Origin: CAG-791 sp963593905
GTDB lineage: Bacteria > Bacillota > Clostridia > Lachnospirales > Lachnospiraceae
Length of the DNA: 40,195 nt
Reading direction: 5' to 3'
NCBI GenBank assembly: GCA_963593905.1
Contig: CAVBBL010000026.1
Coordinates: 1-40,195 of the forward strand
In this document: piece after piece, positions 31,957-40,146 of the stretch
Position numbering within the stretch: position 1 is the first letter of the stretch
How the letters are laid out: each line of letters starts with the position of its first letter
Notes under the pieces: model-generated
What the model was told of the DNA's origin: nothing
Database searches by the model: none
The model's input: the letters and a program-made list of their open reading frames with translations, nothing else
Program-made: the position numbers and the translations under genes

Positions 31957-34116
31957 TTACTTCGTCAGCATCTCCATGATCTCATTGCTGCGGGCGATAA
32001 ACTTGGTCATCTCCTCTGCCTCTAAGGGTGCGTTCTGCAAAAGTGCCAGATCGTAGAGCTGCTCACAGATCAGATTGGTGTTCTCACCTTCCTGGTTGTT
32101 CAGTACATACTGTACCAGCGGATGGTTCGCATTGAGGATCAGGGTCTGGCCTTCCTTGCCGAAGCCATCCATGCCAAATCCCATGCCGTTGGAGGCATAC
32201 ATCTTCATCATATCCTGCATACGGCGGCTCTGCTCATCTACGGTCAGCATGGAGGAAATCTTCTTGTTCTTGAGCTTCTCCAGCTTTACATTCAGCTTGT
32301 CATCCTTTAAAGCCTTGCGGAAGACGTTCTGGAGCTGGTCTGCATGCTCCTTTAATTCCTCCGTGGCCTTCTTGCCGGTCTTGGTCTTTAATGCATCGGT
32401 AACGTCCGCATCGATTCTTGCAAAGTGGATGCCCTCATTTTTGGCCTCCATCTGAGAGATGAAGGGCTGATCGATGTTGTGATTTAAGATAAAGGCCTGC
32501 ATCTTGGCAGCGCGGAACATATTGATATACTGGCTCTGCTGCTTGGGATCGGTTACATAGTAGATGGTGCGGTCCTTTTTCTCTTCTTCCTCTGCCTCTT
32601 CCGGCTCCTTAGCTGCCTCTGCATCCTTAGCACCGTCATCGACGATCTCAGCCTCTACCTTCTGGCCGTTCTCATCGGAGGCATTTTCCTTCTGCGCTTC
32701 CTCTGTCTCTTCTTTGCCGCTGTCCTTATTGATCTCCAGCGCATCCGGCAGTACCACATACTTGCCGTCCAGATCCTTGAACAGAATGTAGTCGGTCATC
32801 TTTTCGCAGAACTTGTCATCCTTCAGGCAGCCATACTTGATGAAGGGGCTGATGTCATCCCAATACTTCTCATAGTTTTCACGGTCTGTCTTGCAAAGGC
32901 CGGAGAGCTTCTCTGCTACCTTCTTGGTAATGTAATCAGAAATCTTCTTTACAAAGCCATCGTTCTGCAGAGCACTTCTGGATACATTCAAGGGCAGGTC
33001 AGGACAATCGATAACACCCTTGAGCAGCATCAGAAATTCCGGAATAACCTCCTTGATGTTATCGGCGATAAATACCTGGTTATTATAGAGCTTGATAGTT
33101 CCCTCGATGGACTCGTACTCCATATTGATCTTCGGGAAGTACAGAATACCCTTCAGATTGAAAGGATAGTCCATATTCAAATGGATCCAGAACAAAGGCT
33201 CCTTATAGTCATGGAATACCTTGCGGTAAAACTCCTTATACTCTTCCTCTGTGCAGTCCTTGGGGGTCTTTGCCCACAGCGGATGCGTGTCATTTAAGAG
33301 CTCCGGTCTCTTTACGATCTTATACTTCTTCTCTTCCGGCTGCTTTTCCTCTGCCTCCGGTGTGCTCTGTCCCTCGCTGCCTGTCTCTTCCTTCTTTTCT
33401 TCCTCTTTCTTCTCCGGCAGAATCTCCTCGATCACCACATCATCCGGCAGCTTCTCGGATTCTTTTACGATCTGGGTCTCCTTGGTATTCTCTGCGGAGA
33501 GATAGATTTCCGTAGGCATAAAGGAGCAATACTTCTCGATCACTTCCCTTGCCTTATAATAATTGGCAAATTCCAGACAATCTTCGTTCAGATACAAGGT
33601 CATCGTGGAACCAAAAGTATCCCGGTCGGAATCCTCCATGGTGAATTCGCTGCCGCCGTCGCACTCCCAGTGTACAGCCTTCGCTCCCTCCTTATAGGAA
33701 AGGGTATCGATGGTCACACGGTCAGCTACCATAAAGGCAGAATAAAAGCCCAGTCCGAAATGACCGATGATCTGATCGTCATTAGCCTTGTCCTTATACT
33801 TCGCCAGGAAATCCTCTGCGCCGGAAAAAGCGATATTGTTGATATACTCCTTCACCTCATCTGCGGTCATGCCAAGGCCGTTATCGATAAATTTCAGGGT
33901 CTTTTCCTCCGGATTGACCTTTACATCAATGCGGGGCTTGTATCCTTCCGGCAGGCTGTACTCTCCCATGACATCCAGCTTCTTTAACTTGGTAACGGCA
34001 TCGCAGCCATTGGAAATCAGCTCTCTGAAGAAAATGTCGTGATCGGAATAGAGCCACTTCTTGATAATGGGAAACATATTTTCACTGTTAATGGATAACG
34101 TTCCTTTTTCTGCCAT
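31957..34116 (-). CDS. htpG: Chaperone HtpG (Hsp90) with acidic linkers
   Basis: Dimeric ATP-dependent chaperone of 719 residues, longer than the roughly 620-640 of most bacterial HtpG. The GHKL ATPase domain shows FRELISNGCDAVTKL, DNGLGMTADEV, and GHFGLGFYSAFMVAD. The added length comes from two acidic/lysine-rich insertions. One is at about 232-263, between the N-terminal and middle domains where eukaryotic Hsp90 has its charged linker. The other is at about 467-514, before the C-terminal part of the middle domain. No MEEVD tail is present. A CIRCE site next to the promoter points to HrcA control. The ribosome site AAGGAGG is unusually far (14 bases) from ATG. Confidence 0.96.
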   Translation of the reverse strand: MAEKGTLSINSENMFPIIKKWLYSDHDIFFRELISNGCDAVTKLKKLDVMGEYSLPEGYKPRIDVKVNPEEKTLKFIDNGLGMTADEVKEYINNIAFSGAEDFLAKYKDKANDDQIIGHFGLGFYSAFMVADRVTIDTLSYKEGAKAVHWECDGGSEFTMEDSDRDTFGSTMTLYLNEDCLEFANYYKAREVIEKYCSFMPTEIYLSAENTKETQIVKESEKLPDDVVIEEILPEKKEEEKKEETGSEGQSTPEAEEKQPEEKKYKIVKRPELLNDTHPLWAKTPKDCTEEEYKEFYRKVFHDYKEPLFWIHLNMDYPFNLKGILYFPKINMEYESIEGTIKLYNNQVFIADNIKEVIPEFLMLLKGVIDCPDLPLNVSRSALQNDGFVKKISDYITKKVAEKLSGLCKTDRENYEKYWDDISPFIKYGCLKDDKFCEKMTDYILFKDLDGKYVVLPDALEINKDSGKEETEEAQKENASDENGQKVEAEIVDDGAKDAEAAKEPEEAEEEEKKDRTIYYVTDPKQQSQYINMFRAAKMQAFILNHNIDQPFISQMEAKNEGIHFARIDADVTDALKTKTGKKATEELKEHADQLQNVFRKALKDDKLNVKLEKLKNKKISSMLTVDEQSRRMQDMMKMYASNGMGFGMDGFGKEGQTLILNANHPLVQYVLNNQEGENTNLICEQLYDLALLQNAPLEAEEMTKFIARSNEIMEMLTK

Positions 34117-34291
34117 AATTACTTTGCTTGCCTCCTTATACTTATCTTTACGCTCCTATTGCATCTGTATGCAATAATGCGATTTCCTACTTGCTCCTTG
34201 GCACCTGTCTGTGCCTTGCCGGACACCAGACCGCGCCTTTTAAACTTTTATAAACCGAAAGACCATGGTGTCCTGTATCCTTACTTTCCAA

Positions 34292-34320
34292 AGTGTAGTC
34301 TTTGCCATTTGAAAAGTCAA
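34292..34320 (-). promoter_or_regulatory. htpG promoter
   Basis: TTGACT, 17 bases, TACACT on the minus strand, with a leader of about 170 nt to htpG. Confidence 0.75.
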
Positions 34321-34327
34321 CAAAAAA

Positions 34328-34354
34328 TTAGCACTCATTTGTCATGAGTGCTAA
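34328..34354 (-). promoter_or_regulatory. CIRCE operator (HrcA site)
   Basis: TTAGCACTC, nine bases, GAGTGCTAA: an exact match to the CIRCE consensus. It lies just upstream of the htpG -35 box, where HrcA would block the promoter until heat stress. In Bacillus subtilis htpG is not CIRCE-controlled, so the arrangement is worth noting. The only gene it can serve is htpG; the parvulin gene ends at 34427. Confidence 0.93.
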
Positions 34355-34426
34355 CAATTCGATGCAAACCCAGTATTTATGCGGCTTTGCGCAATTATTA
34401 AACTTTTGTAAAGTGTATCTTTGTGC

Positions 34427-35512
34427 CTACTGCGTCGTTCCAAAAAAGCTTTCATAGGTGGTAAAGAAACTGCTGGTAGAAGCGTCGGAAAGATTTTCCT
34501 CCTGCAGGGCATTCCATCGCTCTTCGTAGAACACCACATCTGCCTTTGCAATAAAAGTATCATATTCCTCGCCAAAGGCAGCAGTCCTCCGCTCCCGAAT
34601 CAGTCTCTCTTTATTTGCCTTTGTCTGCTCCTCGTCGTTGGTGCTGGTACACTTTAAAATACGGTATCCGTCTGCAGTCTCCACGACATCACTGATTTCG
34701 TCCTGATTCAGATCAAAGGCTGCCTGTTCAAAAGCTGCATCCTGCTCCCCTTTGCCTATTGCATAGGTATCCTGCTCGTCCTCATTGTACTCCTTCTGCA
34801 GCTGATCAAAATCTGCGCCGGCCTTCAGCTGCAAAAGCACTGCCTCGGCTTTTTCCTTTGCTGCCGCCTTCTCACTGTCGCTGTACTCCTGCCTGGTACC
34901 GTCCTCTCCTGTATGCCAAGTCTTAAAAAGAATATTCTTTACCTGCACTCGTCTGGCATCATCATCACTGATCTCCGGATTGATCTGGTTCACTACCTGT
35001 GTGTACACAGTCTGTGCCAAGGCATATTGCTCATACATATTCTGCAGCAGCGCCGTATCTGCCTGCAGCAGCTGCTTATCTTCCTCTGACAGGCCCTCCT
35101 CATAAGCTGCCGCACAGGACGCCGCCGTATCTTTCTGTTCCTGGGTCAGCGTGATGCCCTTCTCCTCTGCCATGGCGCAGAGCGCCTTTACCTTTCCCAA
35201 TCTCTCCAATGCCAGCTCGTCGATGCTGTCCTCAAACTGAAAAAGGCTTTGACTGTTCCAGATCTCGTCTCCCAGCATATCACTGTACTGACCGCGCACG
35301 TTGACCAGATAAATACGAAGCTCCGATTTCTTTGCCTCCACGCCGTTGATCAGGAACACATCTTCTGCACTAAAGCCATTGGTCAGCACCACCTTGCCGC
35401 CCCCGCATCCGGAAAGCAGCAGCGCTAACGTCAACATCAACGTCAAAAGAAAGGGAACGGTTTTGAAAACACGCCTGTTCCTTTTGTCGATTTTTTTTAA
35501 TTTAGCCGTCAT
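34427..35512 (-). CDS. Parvulin-type peptidyl-prolyl isomerase lipoprotein
   Basis: A 361-residue extracytoplasmic folding factor of the PrsA/SurA kind. The lipoprotein signal ends in LLLSGCGGG (acylated C36). A SurA-like helical N-domain follows, then a parvulin domain (about 185-305: VQVKNILFKTWHTG, ADFDQLQKEYNEDE, IGKGEQDAAFEQAAFDLNQDEISDVVETADGYRILKC) and a helical tail. The parvulin core is a variant and isomerase activity is not certain, so a pure chaperone role is possible. The ribosome site is weak (AGAGAACAG). Confidence 0.85.
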   Translation of the reverse strand: MTAKLKKIDKRNRRVFKTVPFLLTLMLTLALLLSGCGGGKVVLTNGFSAEDVFLINGVEAKKSELRIYLVNVRGQYSDMLGDEIWNSQSLFQFEDSIDELALERLGKVKALCAMAEEKGITLTQEQKDTAASCAAAYEEGLSEEDKQLLQADTALLQNMYEQYALAQTVYTQVVNQINPEISDDDARRVQVKNILFKTWHTGEDGTRQEYSDSEKAAAKEKAEAVLLQLKAGADFDQLQKEYNEDEQDTYAIGKGEQDAAFEQAAFDLNQDEISDVVETADGYRILKCTSTNDEEQTKANKERLIRERRTAAFGEEYDTFIAKADVVFYEERWNALQEENLSDASTSSFFTTYESFFGTTQ

Positions 35513-35642
35513 CTGTTCTCTGTAAGTCCTAATCTGTAAATTCTCCGATTTATACAGTACACTTTTTCTTCACACAGGCAATTTTATCGATATGATCAGC
35601 AATCTCTTAGAACCTCTGAGGATTGTAAGAAGCTGCGTGAGA

Positions 35643-35687
35643 AAAATCGTAAAATCCATTATCTTTTTATTCTCTCGTATTTTACGA
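35643..35687 (-). terminator. dfrA terminator overlapping the stop codon
   Basis: TCGTAAAAT pairs with ATTTTACGA, and TTTTTCTC follows on the minus strand. The 5' arm is made by the last sense codons of dfrA (Phe-Val-Lys-Tyr) and the stop codon lies in the loop. Confidence 0.7.
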
Positions 35688-36153
35688 AAGTATACGGCGT
35701 ATCAAAATAGGTCTGTTCCTCTCCCTCTGCCGTCCGCGCCCAAGCCTCGTCTTTCGTCAAATCAGGAAAATAGGCATCCGCCTCATAGACTCGGTCGATC
35801 TCTGTCACATGTACCGTGTCGCAATAGGGCAGGAACTGCCGATAGACGCTCTCCCCGCCGATCACATACACATCCTCCGGTGCATAGTCTTTCACGGCTT
35901 CCAATGCTTCCTCCACACTGTGCACCACCTTCGCACCCCTAACTTCCAGGTTCGGGTTTGTGGAAAGGATGATATTTTCCCTTCTGTCCAGGGGCTGTGC
36001 CAGAGGAAATGTCTCCAGCGTCTTTCTTCCGTAAATAATCGCCTTTCCCAGGGTTTCCTGTCTGAACATCTTATGATCCGCCGGAATACTCACCAGGAGC
36101 TGTCCCTTGCTGCCGATTGCCCAGTTTCTATCTACTGCTACGATTGCATTCAT
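35659..36153 (-). CDS. dfrA: Dihydrofolate reductase
   Basis: Reduces dihydrofolate with NADPH, regenerating the folate consumed by ThyA, whose gene lies just upstream. The 164 residues have the N-terminal MNAIVAVDRNWAIGSKG, catalytic D26 in SIPADHKMF, YGRKT for NADPH phosphate binding and VIGGESVY. ATG 36153 has AGAAAGGA just upstream. The frame stays open upstream through the hairpin repeat to 36231, but this extension is part of the repeat and is unlikely to be in the enzyme. Confidence 0.96.
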   Translation of the reverse strand: MNAIVAVDRNWAIGSKGQLLVSIPADHKMFRQETLGKAIIYGRKTLETFPLAQPLDRRENIILSTNPNLEVRGAKVVHSVEEALEAVKDYAPEDVYVIGGESVYRQFLPYCDTVHVTEIDRVYEADAYFPDLTKDEAWARTAEGEEQTYFDTPYTFVKYERIKR

Positions 36154-36159
36154 TTTTTT

Positions 36160-36225
36160 CCTTTCTATGCCGCAATTTATTGCGGCAACACGAGGAGAAA
36201 TTCGCGAAGGCAATTTCTCCGATGT
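36160..36225 (-). repeat. Modular hairpin repeat, A+B copy between thyA and dfrA
   Basis: Module A is GCCGCAAT/ATTGCGGC (36169-36176/36179-36186) and module B pairs GGAGAAATT with the facing AATTTCTCC (36194-36220). AGAAAGGA follows and is the dfrA ribosome site. The copy begins 15 bp after the thyA stop codon and fills the whole gap. Confidence 0.85.
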
Positions 36226-36240
36226 GATCATATATTAAAA

Positions 36241-37089
36241 CTAAATCGCAATGGGAATATCCCGGATCTGCTCACCGGTCTGATAGTTTTCCACCTTGAA
36301 ATCATCCCTTGTAAAATCATAGAAATCATGGATATCGGGATTTAACGTCACCTTCGGCGCCGGATAGGGTGTCCTCTGGATCAATTCCTGTATAAAAGGC
36401 ACGTGGCGATCGTAGATATGGGCATCTGCGATCACATGGAGCAATTCTCCCGCCCGCATATCACTTACCTGCGCAAACATCATAAGGAGCGCCGCGTACT
36501 GTGCCACATTCCAGTTATTAGCAGCCAGCACATCCTGGGAGCGCTGGTTTAAGACTGCATTCAGCGTCAGCTTATCATCTCCCGGCTTCTGCGTCACATT
36601 AAAGGTCATACTGTAGGCACAAGGATACAGATTCATCTCATGCAGATCCTGATGAACATAGAGATTAGTCATGATCCGGCGGCTGAAGGGATTATGCTTC
36701 AAATCGTACAAAACTCTGTCCACCTGATCAAACATTCCTTCTTTGTATTGGTGCTTTACGCCCATCTGGTAGCCGTAGGCCTTGCCGATGGAGCCATCGG
36801 CATCTGCCCACTCATCCCAGATATGACTGTGGAGATCCTTGATATTATTGGACTTCTGCTGCCAGATCCACAGCACCTCATCCACGGCGCTCTTTAAGGC
36901 CGTGCGCCGCAGTGTCAAAAGAGGGAACTCCTCCTGCAGGTCATAGCGGTTCACCACGCCGAATTTCTTGATGGTGTAGGCAGCTGTCCCATCCGGCCAA
37001 TGAGGCCGCACCTTTTCTCCCTCCGTACTGGTGCCATTTTCCAGAATATCCCTGCACATGTTTATAAAAATATCGTCTGCTTTACTCAT
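36241..37089 (-). CDS. thyA: Thymidylate synthase
   Basis: Methylates dUMP to dTMP using methylene-tetrahydrofolate. The 282 residues carry the folate-binding and dUMP-binding segments. The catalytic cysteine is in NLYPCAYSMTFNV, where the histidine that usually follows Cys is alanine, as in a Firmicute subgroup. The phosphate arginines are in SRRIMTNLY and QRSQDVLAANNWNVAQYA, and the C-terminus is PIAI. The start codon is at 37089; the frame to 37110 reads through the ribosome site GGGAAGG. It is coupled in an operon with dfrA. Confidence 0.96.
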   Translation of the reverse strand: MSKADDIFINMCRDILENGTSTEGEKVRPHWPDGTAAYTIKKFGVVNRYDLQEEFPLLTLRRTALKSAVDEVLWIWQQKSNNIKDLHSHIWDEWADADGSIGKAYGYQMGVKHQYKEGMFDQVDRVLYDLKHNPFSRRIMTNLYVHQDLHEMNLYPCAYSMTFNVTQKPGDDKLTLNAVLNQRSQDVLAANNWNVAQYAALLMMFAQVSDMRAGELLHVIADAHIYDRHVPFIQELIQRTPYPAPKVTLNPDIHDFYDFTRDDFKVENYQTGEQIRDIPIAI

Positions 37090-37094
37090 TTTTA

Positions 37095-37158
37095 CCTTCC
37101 CAAGCCGCAATTTATTGCGGCTGCGTGAGGAGAAATCGCAAATGCAATTTCTCTGATG
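37095..37158 (-). repeat. Modular hairpin repeat, A+B copy upstream of thyA
   Basis: Module A is GCCGCAAT/ATTGCGGC (37104-37111/37114-37121); module B pairs AGAGAAATTGC with GCGATTTCTCC. GGGAAGG follows and is the thyA ribosome site. Compared with the dfrA copy, A is identical and B differs at several positions. Confidence 0.85.
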
Positions 37159-37180
37159 TAATCCACTCGAATGTCAATTT

Positions 37181-37284
37181 GCTTTTTTATCTGCTTCTTC
37201 TATCTGCTTCTTCTGTATGCTTTTTCCGTCAGATTATTCTACCGGTTTCTTCTACCTATTTCTTCTACCTATTTCTTCTATCTG
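37181..37284. repeat. Two clusters of a 13-bp tandem repeat
   Basis: Units such as GCTTCTTCTATCT (about three copies, 37181-37218) and TTCTTCTACCTAT (about four, 37232-37284) share one core and are separated by a unique stretch near 37221-37231. The second cluster runs into the last codons of the beta-CASP gene (ADRRNR), so repeat number could change its C-terminus. Confidence 0.85.
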
Positions 37285-38752
37285 CCACCGGCACGCCCTG
37301 CTTAACCTCTGTGAACCTTTCCTGCAGCAAATCATATCTGGTACCACTGTAAGGCGCATCTGCGCAGACGCCGTATTTTTCCTGCAGACACGCTGCAAAT
37401 CGATCTGCTGTCTTGTCCTCGCCGTGTACTACAAAGGTCTGGCATGGTTTTGGATCAAAGGCATCAAACCATCGCAGCAGCCCGTCCTTATCCGCATGTC
37501 CGGACAGTCCAGTCATCTGTGCGATCTCTGCCTTCACCTCTATGGTTTCTCCTAATACCTTGACCGTCTTGGCGCCCTCCATGATCTGTCTGCCCAGAGT
37601 CCCCTTGGACTGATATCCCACGAAGAGGATGGTACTCTCCGGCCGCCACAGATTATACTTCAGATGATGCCGGATACGTCCCGCATCGCACATACCGGAA
37701 GCCGCCAGGATCACCTTGGGCGTCTTATCATAATTGATGGTCTTGGATTCCTCCGTAGTTACCAAAGGATAGAGGTCCTCAAAATCCAGAGGATTAATCC
37801 CCTTTTTCACCATCTGCATGGCTTCCTCATCAAAGCAGCTCCGCTCATTGGTAGTAAATACTCCGGTGGCCTCTACCGCCAATGGGCTGTCCACATAGAC
37901 CGGAAAATGCGGTCTGTCCTTGATCAGCCCCGTCTCTTTGATCAAACGCAGAAAGTAGAGCATCTCCTGGGTACGTCCCACTGCAAAGGACGGAATCAGC
38001 ACATTGCCGCCCCGGGCAAAAGTGCGGCTGATAATTTCCGCCAGTTCTTTTACATAATCCTCTGTGTGAATCTCACCTTTTCCGGGGCTGTGCTTTCTGT
38101 CTCCATAGGTGGACTCGATCAGCACGTAATCCGCCTGCTTCGTAGGAATGGGGTCCCGCAGCAGAGGCTGATTGATATTGCCGATATCTCCGGAAAAGAC
38201 GATCTTTTTCGTCCGATTCTCTTCCGTCAGCCACAGTTCTATGCTGGCAGAGCCCAGCAAATGTCCCACGTCGGTAAAGCGAAACTCTATTCCCTCGCAG
38301 AGCTGCAGCTTCTGATCGTAGGGAAATCCCTCAAAACGCCGCAGCAGTCTCTTGGTATCCTCCATGGTAAAAAGCGGCTCAATAGGTAATCCATCCTTTG
38401 TACGGTAACCATGCTTATTTTTCCAGGCGGCATCTGACTCCTGAATATCCGCTGCATCCTTCAGCATGATCTCACAAAGCTGCGCCGTAGCCTCTGTAGC
38501 AATCACTCTTCCCCGAAAGCCATCCTTATGAAGCTTTGGCAGGAGGCCGGTGTGATCGATGTGCGCATGGGTCACGAAGACATATTCGATCTCTCTCGGC
38601 TCCACCGGCAGTCCTACATTTTTAAAATAATTAATGCCCTGCTCCATGCCATAGTCCACCAAAAGGTGATGACCGGCTGCGCATATATAATGACAGCTTC
38701 CTGTCACCTCGTGATCAGCACCGATGAATTCTATTTCCAAATTATCCCTCAT
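37265..38752 (-). CDS. Beta-CASP metallo-beta-lactamase RNase-like protein
   Basis: A 495-residue cytoplasmic nuclease of the CPSF73/YsxC-unrelated bacterial beta-CASP group. The zinc site starts with THAHIDHTG (about residues 58-67), followed by DVGHLLGSAS and FSGDIG. STYGDR, the beta-CASP segment (IPSFAVGRTQEML, YVDSPLAVEATGVF), ASGMCDAGRIRHHLK and the C-terminal LSGHADKDGLLRW and VHGEDK motifs follow. The family comprises RNA endo/exonucleases; it lacks the RNase J C-terminal domain. The ribosome site is weak. It follows the DUF2442 gene by 37 bp. Confidence 0.9.
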   Translation of the reverse strand: MRDNLEIEFIGADHEVTGSCHYICAAGHHLLVDYGMEQGINYFKNVGLPVEPREIEYVFVTHAHIDHTGLLPKLHKDGFRGRVIATEATAQLCEIMLKDAADIQESDAAWKNKHGYRTKDGLPIEPLFTMEDTKRLLRRFEGFPYDQKLQLCEGIEFRFTDVGHLLGSASIELWLTEENRTKKIVFSGDIGNINQPLLRDPIPTKQADYVLIESTYGDRKHSPGKGEIHTEDYVKELAEIISRTFARGGNVLIPSFAVGRTQEMLYFLRLIKETGLIKDRPHFPVYVDSPLAVEATGVFTTNERSCFDEEAMQMVKKGINPLDFEDLYPLVTTEESKTINYDKTPKVILAASGMCDAGRIRHHLKYNLWRPESTILFVGYQSKGTLGRQIMEGAKTVKVLGETIEVKAEIAQMTGLSGHADKDGLLRWFDAFDPKPCQTFVVHGEDKTADRFAACLQEKYGVCADAPYSGTRYDLLQERFTEVKQGVPVADRRNR

Positions 38753-38789
38753 TTCTTTGCAGAATTGCTGCGAAAAAGCGATAAAATCT

Positions 38790-39059
38790 TCAGATTTTAC
38801 TCTGCCCTGTATGACGAATCCGGCTGTTCACTGCACCATATCCAAGAAGTAAATTAGGTACACTTATATCCTCATCTAATTCTTCCCAGTGTACGGCAGC
38901 TCCATTTCCACTGAATTCATAATTCATCAACTGTTGGTCTGATGCTTCACACAGCCTGGGAAACCACACCTTCGGCACTGCCAGGATGCGTCCATCCTCC
39001 AAAGACAGCCACATATTATCCTCATCAAACCATATGCGCGTCGCTCTGATTTCATTCAT
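38790..39059 (-). CDS. DUF2442-family protein
   Basis: An 89-residue protein with the DUF2442 pattern: IRATRIWFDEDNMWLSLEDGRILAVPKVWFPRL, then HWEELDEDISVPNLLLG. In this family such proteins commonly follow a DUF4160 gene, as here, with an 8-base overlap between the two genes. The pair has been treated as toxin-antitoxin-like, but its function is not settled. GGGGAG stands about nine bases before ATG, within the end of the DUF4160 gene. Confidence 0.85.
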   Translation of the reverse strand: MNEIRATRIWFDEDNMWLSLEDGRILAVPKVWFPRLCEASDQQLMNYEFSGNGAAVHWEELDEDISVPNLLLGYGAVNSRIRHTGQSKI

Positions 39060-39297
39060 AAAAAAATTCTCCCCATCTGTTTCTAATCAACTCTACATGT
39101 TCATGAATTTCTTTTTCTATAAACCGCAATTCCTTCGCTGAAAAATCCACCGAACTCTCCAGTCTGATTTCCGGATCTATCCAAAACTTTGCTAATCCGT
39201 TTCCTCTCCGAACATGAATATGACAGTGTTCTCTGGGATCACCTTCATTGGAAAAGAAGAAAAATCTGTATCCGTTTATCTCGAAAACCTTGGGCAT
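39052..39297 (-). CDS. DUF4160-family protein
   Basis: An 81-residue protein with the DUF4160 signature: MPKVFEINGYRFFFFSNEGDPREHCHIHVRRGNGLAKFWIDP. The histidine cluster EHCHIHV could bind metal or nucleic acid. The ribosome site is AGAGG, five bases before ATG. It overlaps the DUF2442 gene, forming a two-gene module. Confidence 0.88.
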   Translation of the reverse strand: MPKVFEINGYRFFFFSNEGDPREHCHIHVRRGNGLAKFWIDPEIRLESSVDFSAKELRFIEKEIHEHVELIRNRWGEFFYE

Positions 39298-39330
39298 ATA
39301 AACCTCTTTTCAAAACAATGAACAATGATT

Positions 39331-40146
39331 TTATTTTCCCAGCCAAGCCAGTCTGATCAGATAATACAGCATCAAATGTGCCGGATAGAAAACATAAAAG
39401 AGCCACTTCGGTGCATTGCCCTTTTTCCCATTGTAACAGATGATCAGAAAGATTCCTACCGCCGCATACCACTCCGTGCTGTTTATCACTCCCAGGAGCA
39501 GAAGCACCAGTGTGCCTGCCAGCCATTTATACTTTCGAAGAAAGTATAAAATGAGCACAGACAATACGCCATACCATTGATAATCTGTCTTTAAAACCCA
39601 GGCTGCCGTACAGGCCGCAGCGGCAATACATGCACAAAGCAGCCAGCGCATCCATGACTCCATGGAAAATTTCTTCTGACCGCGCACCCATTCCATCCCC
39701 CACATAGCAAGGAATGCAATCCACAAAGTCATGATCACACTGCATCCCCGACCTCCCTGCATAAATCCTTCCGTGCAGGAAACGAGCCGAAACGGAATCT
39801 CTGAGATCAATGCAAAGATAAATAATCGCATACAATATTTACCTCGATCCCGGGTATGCAAAAATCCCTCTGCCAGCATAAAGGCAAAAATAGGAAATGA
39901 CGGACGCCCAATGGCACGAATCAGGCTGTAGATCAGAGGACCATGAGCCGCTGACAGGAACACCTCCCGTCCCTGCGGTGTCCGCACCAGACAAAAGCCG
40001 ATATGGTCTATCGCCATGGTGATTAGCGCAATATATTTCAGTACAGCGCCGTCTAACTTTTCAAAATTGAGAAAATACATATTCAGCCTGCCTAAAAAAG
40101 TTTCTATATATTTCTTATTTCTGCTTGTATTATTTCGTTCTTTCAT
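39331..40146 (-). CDS. TraX-family membrane protein
   Basis: A 271-residue polytopic membrane protein with the TraX pattern (LKYIALITMAIDHIGF near the N-terminus, RAIGRPSFPIFAFMLAEGFLHTRDRGKY) and about eight hydrophobic segments. TraX of the F plasmid acetylates pilin; chromosomal Firmicute relatives like this have no pilin partner nearby and may acylate an envelope sugar or peptide. The start is uncertain: ATG 40146 (MKERNN) or ATG 40158 (MGINMKERNN). The latter lies in the arm of a hairpin (40157-40185) that resembles module A of the repeat family. Confidence 0.85.
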   Translation of the reverse strand: MKERNNTSRNKKYIETFLGRLNMYFLNFEKLDGAVLKYIALITMAIDHIGFCLVRTPQGREVFLSAAHGPLIYSLIRAIGRPSFPIFAFMLAEGFLHTRDRGKYCMRLFIFALISEIPFRLVSCTEGFMQGGRGCSVIMTLWIAFLAMWGMEWVRGQKKFSMESWMRWLLCACIAAAACTAAWVLKTDYQWYGVLSVLILYFLRKYKWLAGTLVLLLLGVINSTEWYAAVGIFLIICYNGKKGNAPKWLFYVFYPAHLMLYYLIRLAWLGK

